Below, in pieces: positions 42,320 to 52,253 of a DNA stretch of 64,000 nt. Origin of the DNA: WGOA01 sp964429745 (GTDB lineage: Bacteria > Bacteroidota > Bacteroidia > Chitinophagales > BACL12); contig CAYSDI010000005.1 of NCBI GenBank assembly GCA_964429745.1, positions 1 to 64,000 on the forward strand, in the 5' to 3' direction. The number at the start of each line of letters is the position of its first letter. Within the stretch, counting starts at the first letter, position 1. The notes beneath the pieces were generated by a model, which ran no database searches, had not been told where the DNA came from, and saw only the letters and a list, made by a program, of their open reading frames with translations. The translations under genes and the position numbers were made by a program.

Positions 42320-43762
42320 TCAAAATTCACTAACCCTGAACTGCATATCAGAAACAGTGATTGATGCAGTGCCTGAGTTGCTCTTGATAAACACCTCTAT
42401 GTAATCATTGGTAGAAAAAGCAACTTCTGATTCCAATACAATCTGGAAACCTTGGCCATTGCTTAGGGGGCCTAAAGAAGAGGTTGGTTGAGAAATTACG
42501 GAACCATTTTTAGAAAAGACGATGGTATAATCTGTAGAGGTAGCGGGAGCTCTGCTACCGATGACGGCAAAAACTCTACACACCACATTACTCTGTCCAG
42601 TATACGTAAATCGATTGCTAGAGGCGGAAAATTTCTGATTTGTCACAAGAGTCGTAGTTCCCAGTATCTTTCTGTAGGTATCAACAGCCGAAAATGTTGA
42701 GGCCGTAGCATTTCCATCCATGAAGTCATAGGCAAATGCTCTCGTATTGGGGATATCAGTATTTTGCTGCATTTCCCATCCAAACGAATAGGAGTCAAAT
42801 CCGCTCAAGTGCGTACCTACCCCACGAAACATATTGGTGGTCATCCTCCCTTGGTCAACAGTAGCGCCAGCAATTATTTTAACTCCGGTTTGACCTATAT
42901 AAATAAAATAGTTGTTGGAAAGATCGATGTCGTCAATGGTTAATCCGGCTAAGAATTCTATGCCACTTCCAGCACTGATTCCTGTAATAAAATTGTAAGC
43001 TGAAGTAAATTTTCCCATGGTTCCAGTTACCTTAATTCCATCCTTACAATTCCAATAGTTTTTTATAGCGGTAACGGCCTTAAAGCCACTTACTTGTCCT
43101 ACACCAAGACTTGGAATGCCAATTTCCACCACGGAGCAACCAGCAAATAGGTTGCAGAATTTAGTGCCAGTCGCATCCGCAAAATCGTAGGCTTTTGTGG
43201 TACCGCTGGCGGGGATAACAGCAAGGTTTTCAATAAATACGCTAACATTTGTACTCTGCAGAACGCCCCCGGCAACCGTTGACATCACCCCATCCTTTGC
43301 CGGATCGGTACCTCGCAAGCCCGCCCCGTTCAAGTTTAAATAGTTTGGCGAAATATCCACGATACCTGAAAAAATGTACATTTTGGTAGCATCTAAAAGG
43401 ATGGATCCTGAACTTGGCGCAGGGAGGTCCGAAAGCGAATAAACATAGACCAAATTAGTAGCGGCTTGGGTATATGCCGCGGACTTCCATCCAGTGCTCG
43501 TGTATAGATCAAGTGTATTGGTGGTAAGATTATAGACCTGCAGACCTGTAGGAGGCGAAACAATTGCATTCCGCTGTACAGTATTCATCCGAGGGATAAG
43601 CAAGCCACTGGTAGTGGAAGAAATATCCAACATTGCCTTAGTGTCTGGTAATGCCCCGTCGGCATTGATTCCAATATTTTGGGCAAACAGCAAAATCGGT
43701 GTGAGCATCAAAAAGCAGAAAACAGCCTTCAGTTTTAATTGGCAAGTAAATTTCATATACAT
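42320..43762 (-). CDS. Secreted beta-rich protein with tail-fibre-like N-terminus
   Basis: Not recognised as a named family. The 480 residues begin with a signal peptide (ending LLFAQ) and NIGINADGALPDTKAMLDIS then STTSGLLIPRMNTVQRNAI, a motif widespread in Bacteroidota surface proteins and similar to phage tail-fibre stems. The middle (about 130-330) shows a beta-helix-like rhythm; the end is a jelly-roll-like domain (FTYTGQSNVVCRVFAV, DYIEVFIKSNSGTASITV). No T9SS sorting domain is seen, unlike its neighbour. AT-rich, 71 bp upstream of the sorting-domain gene and probably co-transcribed. Confidence 0.65.
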   Translation of the reverse strand: MYMKFTCQLKLKAVFCFLMLTPILLFAQNIGINADGALPDTKAMLDISSTTSGLLIPRMNTVQRNAIVSPPTGLQVYNLTTNTLDLYTSTGWKSAAYTQAATNLVYVYSLSDLPAPSSGSILLDATKMYIFSGIVDISPNYLNLNGAGLRGTDPAKDGVMSTVAGGVLQSTNVSVFIENLAVIPASGTTKAYDFADATGTKFCNLFAGCSVVEIGIPSLGVGQVSGFKAVTAIKNYWNCKDGIKVTGTMGKFTSAYNFITGISAGSGIEFLAGLTIDDIDLSNNYFIYIGQTGVKIIAGATVDQGRMTTNMFRGVGTHLSGFDSYSFGWEMQQNTDIPNTRAFAYDFMDGNATASTFSAVDTYRKILGTTTLVTNQKFSASSNRFTYTGQSNVVCRVFAVIGSRAPATSTDYTIVFSKNGSVISQPTSSLGPLSNGQGFQIVLESEVAFSTNDYIEVFIKSNSGTASITVSDMQFRVSEF

Positions 43763-44176
43763 AAAATTGGCTTTATAAATTATGGGTTGATTTGTGGTAA
43801 AACTTCGTCATTTTTTTTCCAGTCTACCTAACCATAATAGATAATTTGGAACCGCCGTGATCCGAGTATCCTTGTTTTCCCTTAGTCATTTCTCAATATC
43901 TTTAGCCATAAACATGGAATTAAACCCATAGCACATCACTGTTTTCAAGGATTTAATTATTTTAGTTGAGTATTTCATGCCGGAGGTTTAACGCAAACGC
44001 TATCAAATAGGTTTGAAGAATTTTTAATGCTCTTTGATTAGCAAATGTTTTATCACGGTTGGTTTGGTCAGTGGCAGATGCAGCTATAGTGCTGGCTTCC
44101 TTTTCATTCAAAAAATGCGGTTACTGCGGTGCTGGCATGCTTTACCTTTGCTCCAGGATTGTATAGCTCTTCACCT
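43763..44176. other. AT-rich intergenic region upstream of tadA
   Basis: A 414-bp stretch between a divergent surface-protein gene and tadA. No open frame resembles a known protein and no stable hairpin or tRNA stands out. The AT-rich composition of the insert ends near 44150. It should hold the promoters of both neighbouring genes, but no TAnnTTTG with a spaced -33 was found. Confidence 0.5.
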
Positions 44177-44623
44177 ATGTTCCAGGATAATTCCGATGTC
44201 GTCTTTATGCGGGCAGCCTTGATGGAAGCTCAGTTGGCATTTTCAGAGGATGAAGTGCCGGTGGGGGCTGTGGTTGTCTGTCGCAACCGCATTATTGCCC
44301 GTGCCCACAACCAGACCGAAAAGCTGCGCGATTCTACCGCTCATGCGGAAATGCTTGCGCTTACTGCCGCTGAAGAAACGCTCGGCAGTAAAATCCTGGA
44401 AACGTGCACCTTGTTTGTAACCCTGGAGCCATGCGTGATGTGCGCAGGTGCCTGCTTTTGGACCCGCATTGGTAGAGTTGTTGTTGGAGCGACAGATCCC
44501 AAAGTGGGGTTCATGCGGTTCGGACTTGCGCTTCTTCACCCAAAGACTGACTACTGGCAGGGTGTGGAATCGGAGGAGTGCTCCGCGCTTCTCAAGCAGT
44601 ACTTCCAAAGTAAGAGGAACTGA
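44177..44623 (+). CDS. tadA: tRNA-specific adenosine deaminase TadA
   Basis: Deaminates A34 of tRNA-Arg(ACG) to inosine. The zinc motif is complete: H56-A-E58 in TAHAEML and PCVMC (85-89). The substrate-contact segment VGATDPKVGF is conserved. From the ATG at 44177 it has 148 residues; the upstream frame is not family-like. TadA stands alone, 137 bp before the superoxide dismutase gene. Confidence 0.93.
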   Translation: MFQDNSDVVFMRAALMEAQLAFSEDEVPVGAVVVCRNRIIARAHNQTEKLRDSTAHAEMLALTAAEETLGSKILETCTLFVTLEPCVMCAGACFWTRIGRVVVGATDPKVGFMRFGLALLHPKTDYWQGVESEECSALLKQYFQSKRN

Positions 44624-44698
44624 TCATCTTGCAATTTTCCGGGCTTTTGTGATAATATTCTTCCTTCCTGTCGGTCCCGGTTATCCTCGCCTAAACCG

Positions 44699-44706
44699 TA
44701 CCTTTG
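44699..44706 (+). promoter_or_regulatory. Bacteroidota -7 element TACCTTTG
   Basis: TACCTTTG matches TAnnTTTG and lies 53 bases before the superoxide dismutase ATG, leaving a leader of about 45 bases. A matching -33 element is not clear. Confidence 0.4.
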
Positions 44707-44759
44707 AAAAGCAACCACGTAGAAACACTTAACTGTTTAACGTTTTAAATTTACTCCTT

Positions 44760-45368
<609 letters not shown>

Positions 45369-45435
45369 GTTCGGACCATTGTATAGACAAATTGGAAACA
45401 GGCTATTCGACCAGACTCATCCAGCCTCGGCCAGG

Positions 45436-47274
45436 CTACTCTACAGTAACCGATTTGGCCAGGTTGCGAGGCTGGTCAACGTTGCACCCGCGCATCACCG
45501 CGATGTGGTAAGCCAACAATTGAAGCGGCACAACAGAAAGCAGAGGGGTCAGTGACTCCTCTGTTTTTGGTATGACAATGGTGTAATCCGCCAATTGGCG
45601 AATAACCTTGTCGTCTTCGGCAACAATGGCGATAATTCTTCCTTTGCGGGCCTTCACCTCCTGTATGTTGCTTACGATTTTGTCGTAGGCACTAGGGTTG
45701 GTCGCCAAAACCACCACGGGCATGTGCTCGTCAATAAGGGCAATCGGACCGTGTTTCATCTCTGCTGCGGGATATCCTTCGGCGTGGATGTAGCTGATTT
45801 CTTTCAGCTTCAAAGCGCCTTCAAGGGCAACCGGGAAATTGTACCCGCGGCCGAGGTACAGGAAGTTGCGCACGTCCACAAATTCTTCGGCGATGTCCCG
45901 AATGAGTGAATCGCTTTGAAGTAGCGCTTCAATTTGTGCGGGAATGCGCTGGAGTTCATCCAGAATAAAGTGGTACCTCGATTCGGAGATGGTGCCTTTG
46001 GCCCGCGCAATAGCCAGGGCCATTAGCGTTACAATGGTGATCTGAGCGGTGAAGGCTTTGGTTGAAGCGACGCCGATCTCTGGGCCAGCGTGGGTGTATG
46101 ACCCGGCGTCCGTGGCGCGAGACATGGAAGAGCCCACGACGTTGCAAATGCCATAGATGGTAGCCCCTCTGGACTTAGCTAATTCAATTGCGGCGAGTGT
46201 GTCAGCCGTTTCGCCCGATTGAGAAATGGCGATGACAATGTCGTTCTCGTCCAGGATGGGGTTGCGGTAGCGAAACTCTGAGGCGTACTCTACTTCAACA
46301 GGGATGCGCGCGTAGTCTTCAAACAAGTACTCGGCCACTAAACCAGCGTGCCAGGACGTGCCGCATGCCACCACGATGATTCGCCGCGCAGCAACAAATT
46401 TTGCTTCGAACTCCTGAATGCCTCGCAGGTGAATGCTTTGGTCGCCAGACCCGATGCGGCCGCGAAGCGAATCCGTGATGGAGCGCGGCTGCTCGTAAAT
46501 TTCCTTGAGCATGAAATGCTCGTAGCCGCCTTTTTCGATGGTCTCCAATTTCATTTGGAGCTCCTGGACGTAAGGCGTTATCCGTATGTTGTCAATGGTG
46601 CGAATGCTCATTTCGCCGTTGCGGTTCACCACCGCCACTTCCTCGTCGTTGAGGTACACCACGTTGCGGGTGTACTCAATAATGGGGGTGGCGTCTGAGG
46701 CCAAAAAGAACTCGCCTTTGCCCAAACCAATTACCAACGGGCTGGATTTTCGGGCTGCGTAGAGCCTGTTTGGCTCGTCCTGGCTGATGATGACAATAGC
46801 GTAGGCTCCGACGACTTGCGAAAGGGCAATGGGCAAAGCTTTCTCCAGGTCCAACCCTTCTTTCTGCTGAATGTCTTCGATCAGGTTGACCAAAACCTCC
46901 GTATCCGTTTCGGAAACAAAGCGATGGCCGCGGCCTTCGAGCTCAGCGCGCAGAGCAGCGTAGTTCTCGATGATGCCGTTGTGGATGATGGCCAGGTTGG
47001 TGCTGGACGAAACATGCGGGTGGGCGTTGGTATCATTCGGCTGACCGTGAGTAGCCCAGCGGGTATGGCCCATGCCCATGGTGCCGTGCAGGTTACGCCC
47101 GGCGAGTTCCTTTTCCAGGTCTGCCACCTTGCCCGCTTTTTTGCAGACTTGCAGGGCACCATTCAGGACCGCTACTCCTGCGCTGTCGTAGCCTCGGTAC
47201 TCCAGCCGTTTCAGGCCCTTGATAATAACCGGAATGGCTTCCCGGTAACCCACATAACCGACGATCCCGCACAT
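45436..47274 (-). CDS. glmS: Glutamine-fructose-6-phosphate aminotransferase GlmS
   Basis: Makes glucosamine-6-phosphate for peptidoglycan and LPS. The N-terminal glutamine amidotransferase domain begins MCGIVGYVG with the catalytic Cys2; two SIS sugar-isomerase domains follow (VVACGTSWHAG, ISQSGETADTLAAI), ending in the conserved PRNLAKSVTVE. Full length, 612 residues. It starts 3 bp after the DUF4270 gene and is last in the row glycogen-synthase-like, DUF4270, glmS. No glmS ribozyme is expected or seen. Confidence 0.97.
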   Translation of the reverse strand: MCGIVGYVGYREAIPVIIKGLKRLEYRGYDSAGVAVLNGALQVCKKAGKVADLEKELAGRNLHGTMGMGHTRWATHGQPNDTNAHPHVSSSTNLAIIHNGIIENYAALRAELEGRGHRFVSETDTEVLVNLIEDIQQKEGLDLEKALPIALSQVVGAYAIVIISQDEPNRLYAARKSSPLVIGLGKGEFFLASDATPIIEYTRNVVYLNDEEVAVVNRNGEMSIRTIDNIRITPYVQELQMKLETIEKGGYEHFMLKEIYEQPRSITDSLRGRIGSGDQSIHLRGIQEFEAKFVAARRIIVVACGTSWHAGLVAEYLFEDYARIPVEVEYASEFRYRNPILDENDIVIAISQSGETADTLAAIELAKSRGATIYGICNVVGSSMSRATDAGSYTHAGPEIGVASTKAFTAQITIVTLMALAIARAKGTISESRYHFILDELQRIPAQIEALLQSDSLIRDIAEEFVDVRNFLYLGRGYNFPVALEGALKLKEISYIHAEGYPAAEMKHGPIALIDEHMPVVVLATNPSAYDKIVSNIQEVKARKGRIIAIVAEDDKVIRQLADYTIVIPKTEESLTPLLSVVPLQLLAYHIAVMRGCNVDQPRNLAKSVTVE

Positions 47275-47277
47275 AGG

Positions 47278-48654
47278 CTATTCGATTTCGGTGTAAAGAA
47301 TTTCCAGCGACATCCGAATCCGTTCATCGGGGTGATTGATTCCTCCGATGATGGCGCGGTTGGCATTCCGAAAATAGGGGAACGGTACTAAAACAAAACC
47401 TTTGTTATCCACCTCACCGTTCAGGATTCGCTGCACATGCCGGGTAAGGTTCAGTTCGTAGCCTGTGATTCGCTGGCCAGGGCCCACGGAAATGCTTTCT
47501 TTCAATCCGCCATAGTGTGAAGCTGGCTCAAACTGGTCGTAGACCGACCAATACGTTTCGCTGCTGCGGCTGATGAAAATGAACTCGTTTCCACAAACAC
47601 TGTCTGTGGCCAGCACGTAGCACTGCGAAGGTGCCGGAAAGATGGAATCCGCAGCGGTGCCTCCGGTCAGCGCAAAGCGCAAAATGGCGCGGTTGATGGC
47701 CACTGTTCCCAGGTCTTCCAGGTTGGGTATCTCAATGCGCATGCTGTGTCCGGCAAGTCCGGAGAGGTACACCAGGCTGTCAGTCGATGTATTTCCGCAG
47801 CTCTGCGGAATGGCCTGGCCAGTAGTGTATTGATGGGTGTAGTGCGCTACTGTAATGGATGAAGTACCGACGGGAAAAACCACGACGCTGGTGTCTGTAT
47901 TGACGGGGGAAATGGCCCGGTAGTATAAGTTCAACCGCGAGACCACATTGCGGGGGTTGACGCGGAAAAAACCGCGCGAAAATCCGCTCAAGGTATCCGG
48001 CACGATGAACAGGCCGGGCAGCCAATTTTGGAACGACGTGTCATTGGACAGTTCCGGTTGGCCTGCCAAGTTGAAGAGTTGCTGCCCAAAAGCGATGTCC
48101 AATGGGATTCTGACCTGTGGCGGTTGGAGCACACCGCCCACCGTTACGCTATCACCCACGGCAGGCAGAAAACTGAGCCGCTGGCCTACCCGAATCGGAT
48201 CGACGGTAAAATCGCGATCAGCGTTGTAGACGGTTGCCGTTTCCATTTCCTCCGTCATGCGGTAAACGGAAATGTTCTGCGGCACGGTTTCATCGCCGTA
48301 AAATCCGGTGAGGGAAAGGCTCAATACCAGCGAGTCAAACACATAAACGGTCGCCCCGGTGTCAGGCGTAAAATCCAGGTTGTTGGTGGACAGAATAAAC
48401 TGGGTGTACAAACCGGCAGTAGAACGGCCAAAAACCAGATCGTCATCACTGCCGATCAGGTTGTCCAGCAAATTTGTGGCGTAAACCGAATCGCTGCGCA
48501 CCGTGTAGGTATGTATCGTAAAGGTGTCTGTCAGCGCGGTTAGGAGGTCACCATCGCCCAGCAAATCCCTCCCGATGCCCGTGGGCTCGTTGCAGGATGC
48601 CATGGCCAGCAGAAAGGCGGCGAAGGCCGCAGGCAGAAGGCGGAAAGCGGGCAT
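47278..48654 (-). CDS. DUF4270 family lipoprotein
   Basis: Bacteroidota-specific envelope lipoprotein of unknown function, 458 residues. Signal with lipobox LAMASC (Cys near 21), followed by EPTGIGRDLLGDG and the family-typical DTFTIHTYTVRSDSV and SNLLLG-like region LIGSDDDLVFG. C-terminal strands end RMSLEILYTEIE. Position between the glycogen-synthase-like gene and glmS, near panC, is a conserved arrangement in the phylum, but its meaning is not known. Confidence 0.87.
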   Translation of the reverse strand: MPAFRLLPAAFAAFLLAMASCNEPTGIGRDLLGDGDLLTALTDTFTIHTYTVRSDSVYATNLLDNLIGSDDDLVFGRSTAGLYTQFILSTNNLDFTPDTGATVYVFDSLVLSLSLTGFYGDETVPQNISVYRMTEEMETATVYNADRDFTVDPIRVGQRLSFLPAVGDSVTVGGVLQPPQVRIPLDIAFGQQLFNLAGQPELSNDTSFQNWLPGLFIVPDTLSGFSRGFFRVNPRNVVSRLNLYYRAISPVNTDTSVVVFPVGTSSITVAHYTHQYTTGQAIPQSCGNTSTDSLVYLSGLAGHSMRIEIPNLEDLGTVAINRAILRFALTGGTAADSIFPAPSQCYVLATDSVCGNEFIFISRSSETYWSVYDQFEPASHYGGLKESISVGPGQRITGYELNLTRHVQRILNGEVDNKGFVLVPFPYFRNANRAIIGGINHPDERIRMSLEILYTEIE

Positions 48655-48707
48655 TGGTTCCAGGGAAATTTAGCAGCGGGGAGAATGCGACAGGATGAGA
48701 GCCTTGG

Positions 48708-49520
48708 TCACTTGCCGCCCAGCTCTTCGTAAAAGTTCTGGTAAGCGCTCAGGTAATCTTCGCCGTTAAGGAAAGGCAATACGGGCTTGCCTAGTTTTTT
48801 CAGGGAGCCGTTCATTTCGGCGTCCATCCCCGCATTGCCCAGAATAACGCCGTCGGCATAGGCAATACCGCCCATGGTCAAGGCCGCATTGTCCAGCTTT
48901 TCGAACACCTTAAGTTCCTTGCCGCCAATGGCATCGTTGATGAGTGCTTTTACCATGAATTCCTCCGATAACGTCTCGGTAAAGGAATTCTTGTACACCG
49001 AGTAAACTACTTTGGTGCTGCGAAACACCGGATCGCCTTTGTAGGCTGTTTTTAAGTACAGCGGCACCAGGCTTGTCATCCAGCCGTGGCAATGGATGAT
49101 ATCCGGCGGCCAATCCATGCGGCGGATGGTTTCCAGGGCACCTTTGCAGAAAAAGATCATCCGGTCGGCATTGTCGTCGTAAAAAGCCTCTTTAGGGTCC
49201 CGGAAAACGGTCTTGCGCTTGAAAAAGTCGTCGTTGTCCAGAAAATACACCTGCATTCTGGCGCCAGGAACAGACGCTACCTTGATGATCAAGGGGTAAT
49301 CGTCGTTGTCTACAATGATGTTCATACCGGACAGGCGAACCACTTCGTGCAGGCGATGCCGCCGCTCGTTGATGCTTCCGAAACGAGGCATCAATACCCG
49401 GATTTCCATTCCGTTGTCCTGAATGTATTGGGGAAGCTGGCGGGTGATCTCCGCAATTTCCGTAGCCACCAGATACGGCTTCATTTCCTGGGTCAGGATG
49501 AGCACTCGTTTCTTATCCAT
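48708..49520 (-). CDS. Short glycogen/starch-synthase-like protein (GT5 N-terminal domain)
   Basis: 270 residues resembling only the N-terminal domain of GT5 glycogen synthases: VLILTQEMKPYLVATEIAEI at the start, VLMPRFGSINERRHRLHEV, and IIHCHGWMTSLVPLYLKTAY. The C-terminal GT-B half with the nucleotide-sugar site is absent, so ordinary glycogen synthase activity is doubtful. Such short forms are common in Bacteroidota next to DUF4270 and panC. A TATTTTTG element lies upstream on the minus strand. Confidence 0.85.
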   Translation of the reverse strand: MDKKRVLILTQEMKPYLVATEIAEITRQLPQYIQDNGMEIRVLMPRFGSINERRHRLHEVVRLSGMNIIVDNDDYPLIIKVASVPGARMQVYFLDNDDFFKRKTVFRDPKEAFYDDNADRMIFFCKGALETIRRMDWPPDIIHCHGWMTSLVPLYLKTAYKGDPVFRSTKVVYSVYKNSFTETLSEEFMVKALINDAIGGKELKVFEKLDNAALTMGGIAYADGVILGNAGMDAEMNGSLKKLGKPVLPFLNGEDYLSAYQNFYEELGGK

Positions 49521-49573
49521 GTATGGGGCGATTGACTAACTTGCGGCCTTTGGGAAAGGCGCTGTCCGACGTG

Positions 49574-49581
49574 CAAAAATA
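49574..49581 (-). promoter_or_regulatory. Bacteroidota -7 element TATTTTTG
   Basis: On the minus strand TATTTTTG lies 53 bases before the glycogen-synthase-like ATG, in the 99-bp divergent gap shared with panC. No clear -33 partner. Confidence 0.35.
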
Positions 49582-49619
49582 CAAAAAAGAACGCATTGGT
49601 CCACCACGGCAAGGCGGCA

Positions 49620-50483
49620 ATGGTCTGTCTGACGCAAAAGACGGCCCTTGCAGAATTCGTTGAGAGACAACGAAAAGGGGGAGCTACCTTAGGTTTCGTG
49701 CCCACAATGGGGGCCTTGCACCAAGGCCATTTATCGCTGGTTGACCGCAGCGCGCTAGAGTGCGATTGCACCGTAGTGTCCATTTTTGTGAACCCTACCC
49801 AATTCAATCAGGCCGAGGACCTGGTCCTTTATCCCAGACCGTTGAAGGCGGATATGGCTCTTTTAAACGTTTCTTCCTGCGGCGCGCTCTTTCTGCCCTC
49901 CGTGTCAGAAATCTATCCGGGAGGGGCCATCGTGCAGCAGCAATGGGACTTTGCCGGCCTTGACAAAGGCTTGGAAGGGCAGTTTCGCCCCGGGCACTTT
50001 GACGGGGTGGCGCAGGTGGTCAAAATCCTGCTCGAATGTGTGCAGCCGGATGTCTTGTACCTGGGCCAAAAAGACTACCAGCAGTATGCTGTAGTTCGAA
50101 AAATGGTGGAACTCGAGCAACTTCCGGTGGATGTCCGCGTCTGTCCAACCATCCGCGAGCACGACGGACTGGCCATGAGTTCCCGAAACGTGCGTCTGAG
50201 CGTTCAGGAGCGCGCGCAGGCCACAGAATTGTCCCGCACGCTCTTTGCCCTCCGCGATCAGCTTCAGGGGGCAGGTTCTTGCCTGCCGGACATGCTGGCA
50301 CAGGCGCGGACCTGGCTCGCCGCAAGGCCGGGAATTACCGTCGAATATTTAGAAGCAGTGGATGCCGAAACCCTGAGTCCCGTGCAGCATTGGAACCGAA
50401 CCACCACGGTACTGCTCTGCGTCGCCGCTTGGTTGGGGGGAGTCCGTCTGATCGACAATGTTTTGGTCAGCCACGCTGGTTGA
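49620..50483 (+). CDS. panC: Pantothenate synthetase PanC
   Basis: Joins pantoate and beta-alanine using ATP. The HIGH-like nucleotide motif is MGALHQGHLSL, with VSIFVNPTQFN, the FRPGHFDGVAQVVKILL pantoate segment, YLGQKDYQQ and the KMSKS-equivalent MSSRNVRL all present. From the ATG at 49620 it has 287 residues; the TTG eight codons upstream is less likely. panD, often next to it in the phylum, is not in the following 177 bp. Confidence 0.95.
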   Translation: MVCLTQKTALAEFVERQRKGGATLGFVPTMGALHQGHLSLVDRSALECDCTVVSIFVNPTQFNQAEDLVLYPRPLKADMALLNVSSCGALFLPSVSEIYPGGAIVQQQWDFAGLDKGLEGQFRPGHFDGVAQVVKILLECVQPDVLYLGQKDYQQYAVVRKMVELEQLPVDVRVCPTIREHDGLAMSSRNVRLSVQERAQATELSRTLFALRDQLQGAGSCLPDMLAQARTWLAARPGITVEYLEAVDAETLSPVQHWNRTTTVLLCVAAWLGGVRLIDNVLVSHAG

Positions 50484-50660
50484 CCCGGTACTTATCCACC
50501 GAAAGCAAAGTTTCTGCCGCTTAAACCGCCAGCGATGCGGGGAATGCTATTTTTGCCGCGCATTCGGCAGCCATCAGGATGATGGCCCACACCGCGAGCA
50601 GGCTAACCCTTTTCTTTCTCCATCCGTATCCCTTAACTCTTGAAAGCAATAGCCATAAAG

Positions 50661-51647
50661 ATGCTCAAACCTGCCATTTTTCTGGCGTTGGGCGTCTTCA
50701 TTCTGTGGAAGTTAGTGGACGGCATGAGCGAGGAAGTGCGCACACAAACCGTCGAAGCGCTTCGCCAGGCCAAATACGGTTGGGTGGTCCTTTCTATCGG
50801 TTGCGGCATACTCAGTCACATGAGCAGAACCCAGCGCTGGCGCATGCTGATTGAACCGCTTGGTCACTATCCGCGCTATGGGGTTACCTTTTTGTGCGTC
50901 ATGATCAGTTATGTGGCCAATTTGGCGGTTCCGCGCTTGGGCGAAGTGCTCAAATGCACCTTCCTGAGCCGTTACGAGCGCATTCCGGCCGATAAAGTCA
51001 TCGGTACCATGATCGCCGAGCGCTCGGTGGATGCCATCACCCTGGTGCTGGTCACCTTGGTCACGCTCGCCTTGCAATACAACAAACTCCGTGAATTCTT
51101 CCACGAAAGCGTCACCGCGCCCATGCAGGCTACGCTGGCCAGCAATCCGCTTCTGGGTCCAGGCTTGCTGATTGGCTTAGGGGTTGCTGTTGCGCTGGGC
51201 TGGCTGGCTTGGCGCAAAGTCCGCGATTCAGACCGTTTGGAGCGCTTTCGCGATGTGTTGCGCAATGTCAAAGAAGGGCTGACCAGCTTGCGGAGGGTCC
51301 GGAATCTGCCGCTGTTCATTTTTCATTCGGTGTTCATCTGGGCCATGTACTACGCAATGGTGGCTGTCGCCTTTCCGGCCCTTGTGGAAACAGCCGGTCT
51401 CGGATTCTCCGCTGGAATGGCTATTTTGGTATTCGGCTCGGTGGGGATTATCGCTACACCAGGTGGCATTGGAGCTTACCAGTTAATCGTCAGCGAAATC
51501 CTGGTCAAATTGTACGGCGTTGCCGAGGGAGGAGCTTTTGCTTTTGCCAACATCGTTTGGGGAGCGCAGACAGCCATGATCATCGTTTTCGGTCTCACTT
51601 CGCTCGCCATTCTGCCCCTCTTTCGCGTTCGGCATCAACCTGCATGA
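50661..51647 (+). CDS. Flippase-like integral membrane protein (lysylphosphatidylglycerol synthase TM region/YbhN family)
   Basis: Integral membrane protein of 328 residues with about eight helices, belonging to UPF0104/LPG_synthase_TM. Typical segments: RTQRWRMLIEPLG, YVANLAVPRLGEVLKC, MIAERSVDAITL and a glycine-rich GSVGIIATPGGIGAYQLIV. It lacks the soluble aminoacyltransferase domain, so it may flip a lipid rather than make lysyl-PG. ATG at 50661 is preferred over a TTG seven codons earlier. In Bacteroidota this gene commonly follows panC/panD. Confidence 0.85.
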   Translation: MLKPAIFLALGVFILWKLVDGMSEEVRTQTVEALRQAKYGWVVLSIGCGILSHMSRTQRWRMLIEPLGHYPRYGVTFLCVMISYVANLAVPRLGEVLKCTFLSRYERIPADKVIGTMIAERSVDAITLVLVTLVTLALQYNKLREFFHESVTAPMQATLASNPLLGPGLLIGLGVAVALGWLAWRKVRDSDRLERFRDVLRNVKEGLTSLRRVRNLPLFIFHSVFIWAMYYAMVAVAFPALVETAGLGFSAGMAILVFGSVGIIATPGGIGAYQLIVSEILVKLYGVAEGGAFAFANIVWGAQTAMIIVFGLTSLAILPLFRVRHQPA

Positions 51648-51654
51648 CCCCTTT

Positions 51655-52146
51655 ATGAGCAACCTCCTTTATCTGCAACAAAAAATCATGACGCCGGACA
51701 AAGCGGCGCATACCGTCCTCGGTTGGAAGCTGAAAAGTGCCCGCATCGGTTTCACAAACGGCTGTTTTGATCTTTTGCACGTGGGTCATCTCCACACCCT
51801 GATGCACACGGCAGATCATTCCGACAAAGTCGTGGTGGGCATCAACAGCGATGCTTCCGTCAGCCGGTTGAAAGGGGCTTCGCGGCCCTTGGTCAGCCAG
51901 GAACAACGGGCTCTTTTGCTGGCCGCTTTTCTCTTTGTAGACGCGGTGGTCATCTTTGAACAAGACACCCCGCTTGAACTCATTGGCCTGTTGCTCCCGG
52001 ATCTGTTGGTTAAAGGAGGAGATTGGGCCGAAAAAGACATTGTTGGAGCCGATCTGGTCCGCCAGTCCGGCGGTGATGTGCAAGTGGTGCCTTACCTGAC
52101 GGGTTGGTCCACAACGGAATTGGCGCATAAAATGGCGCAGTTGTAG
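51655..52146 (+). CDS. RfaE2-like adenylyltransferase
   Basis: Nucleotidyltransferase of the cytidylyltransferase-like fold, 163 residues, resembling the C-terminal (RfaE2/HldE-C) domain that activates heptose-1-phosphate for LPS. It shows FTNGCFDLLHVGHLHTL with the HxGH motif, NSDASVSRLKG (SVxRLKG), RPLVSQEQRA and LVKGGDWAEKDIVGA. The WSTTELAHKM end replaces ISTTxLIxKI. Substrate could also be another sugar phosphate. It starts 8 bp after the flippase-like gene. Confidence 0.85.
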   Translation: MSNLLYLQQKIMTPDKAAHTVLGWKLKSARIGFTNGCFDLLHVGHLHTLMHTADHSDKVVVGINSDASVSRLKGASRPLVSQEQRALLLAAFLFVDAVVIFEQDTPLELIGLLLPDLLVKGGDWAEKDIVGADLVRQSGGDVQVVPYLTGWSTTELAHKMAQL

Positions 52147-52182
52147 CAAACCAGCCCCCTTCCCCGGTTATTTCCTGGTTGT

Positions 52183-52211
52183 TTTGAAACAAGCCGTCGT
52201 AGCTAACTTTG
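52183..52211 (+). promoter_or_regulatory. Promoter-like TTTG / TAACTTTG pair
   Basis: TTTG (52183-52186) and TAACTTTG (52204-52211) are 17 bases apart, slightly under the usual 19-21. The -7 element ends 42 bases before the acyl-CoA dehydrogenase ATG. Confidence 0.45.
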
Positions 52212-52253
52212 GCCCGCTCTCGTTCTCCTGAATTTTCCCTCAATTCTCCCTGC

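Noticed and set aside
45369..45435. Short hairpin AGCCT/AGGCT between sod and glmS as terminator
   Set aside because: Five-base stem without a T-run; too weak to claim.
50484..50660. Possible panD after panC
   Set aside because: No PanD sequence, including the self-cleavage Gly-Ser site, is found in any frame of this 177-bp gap.
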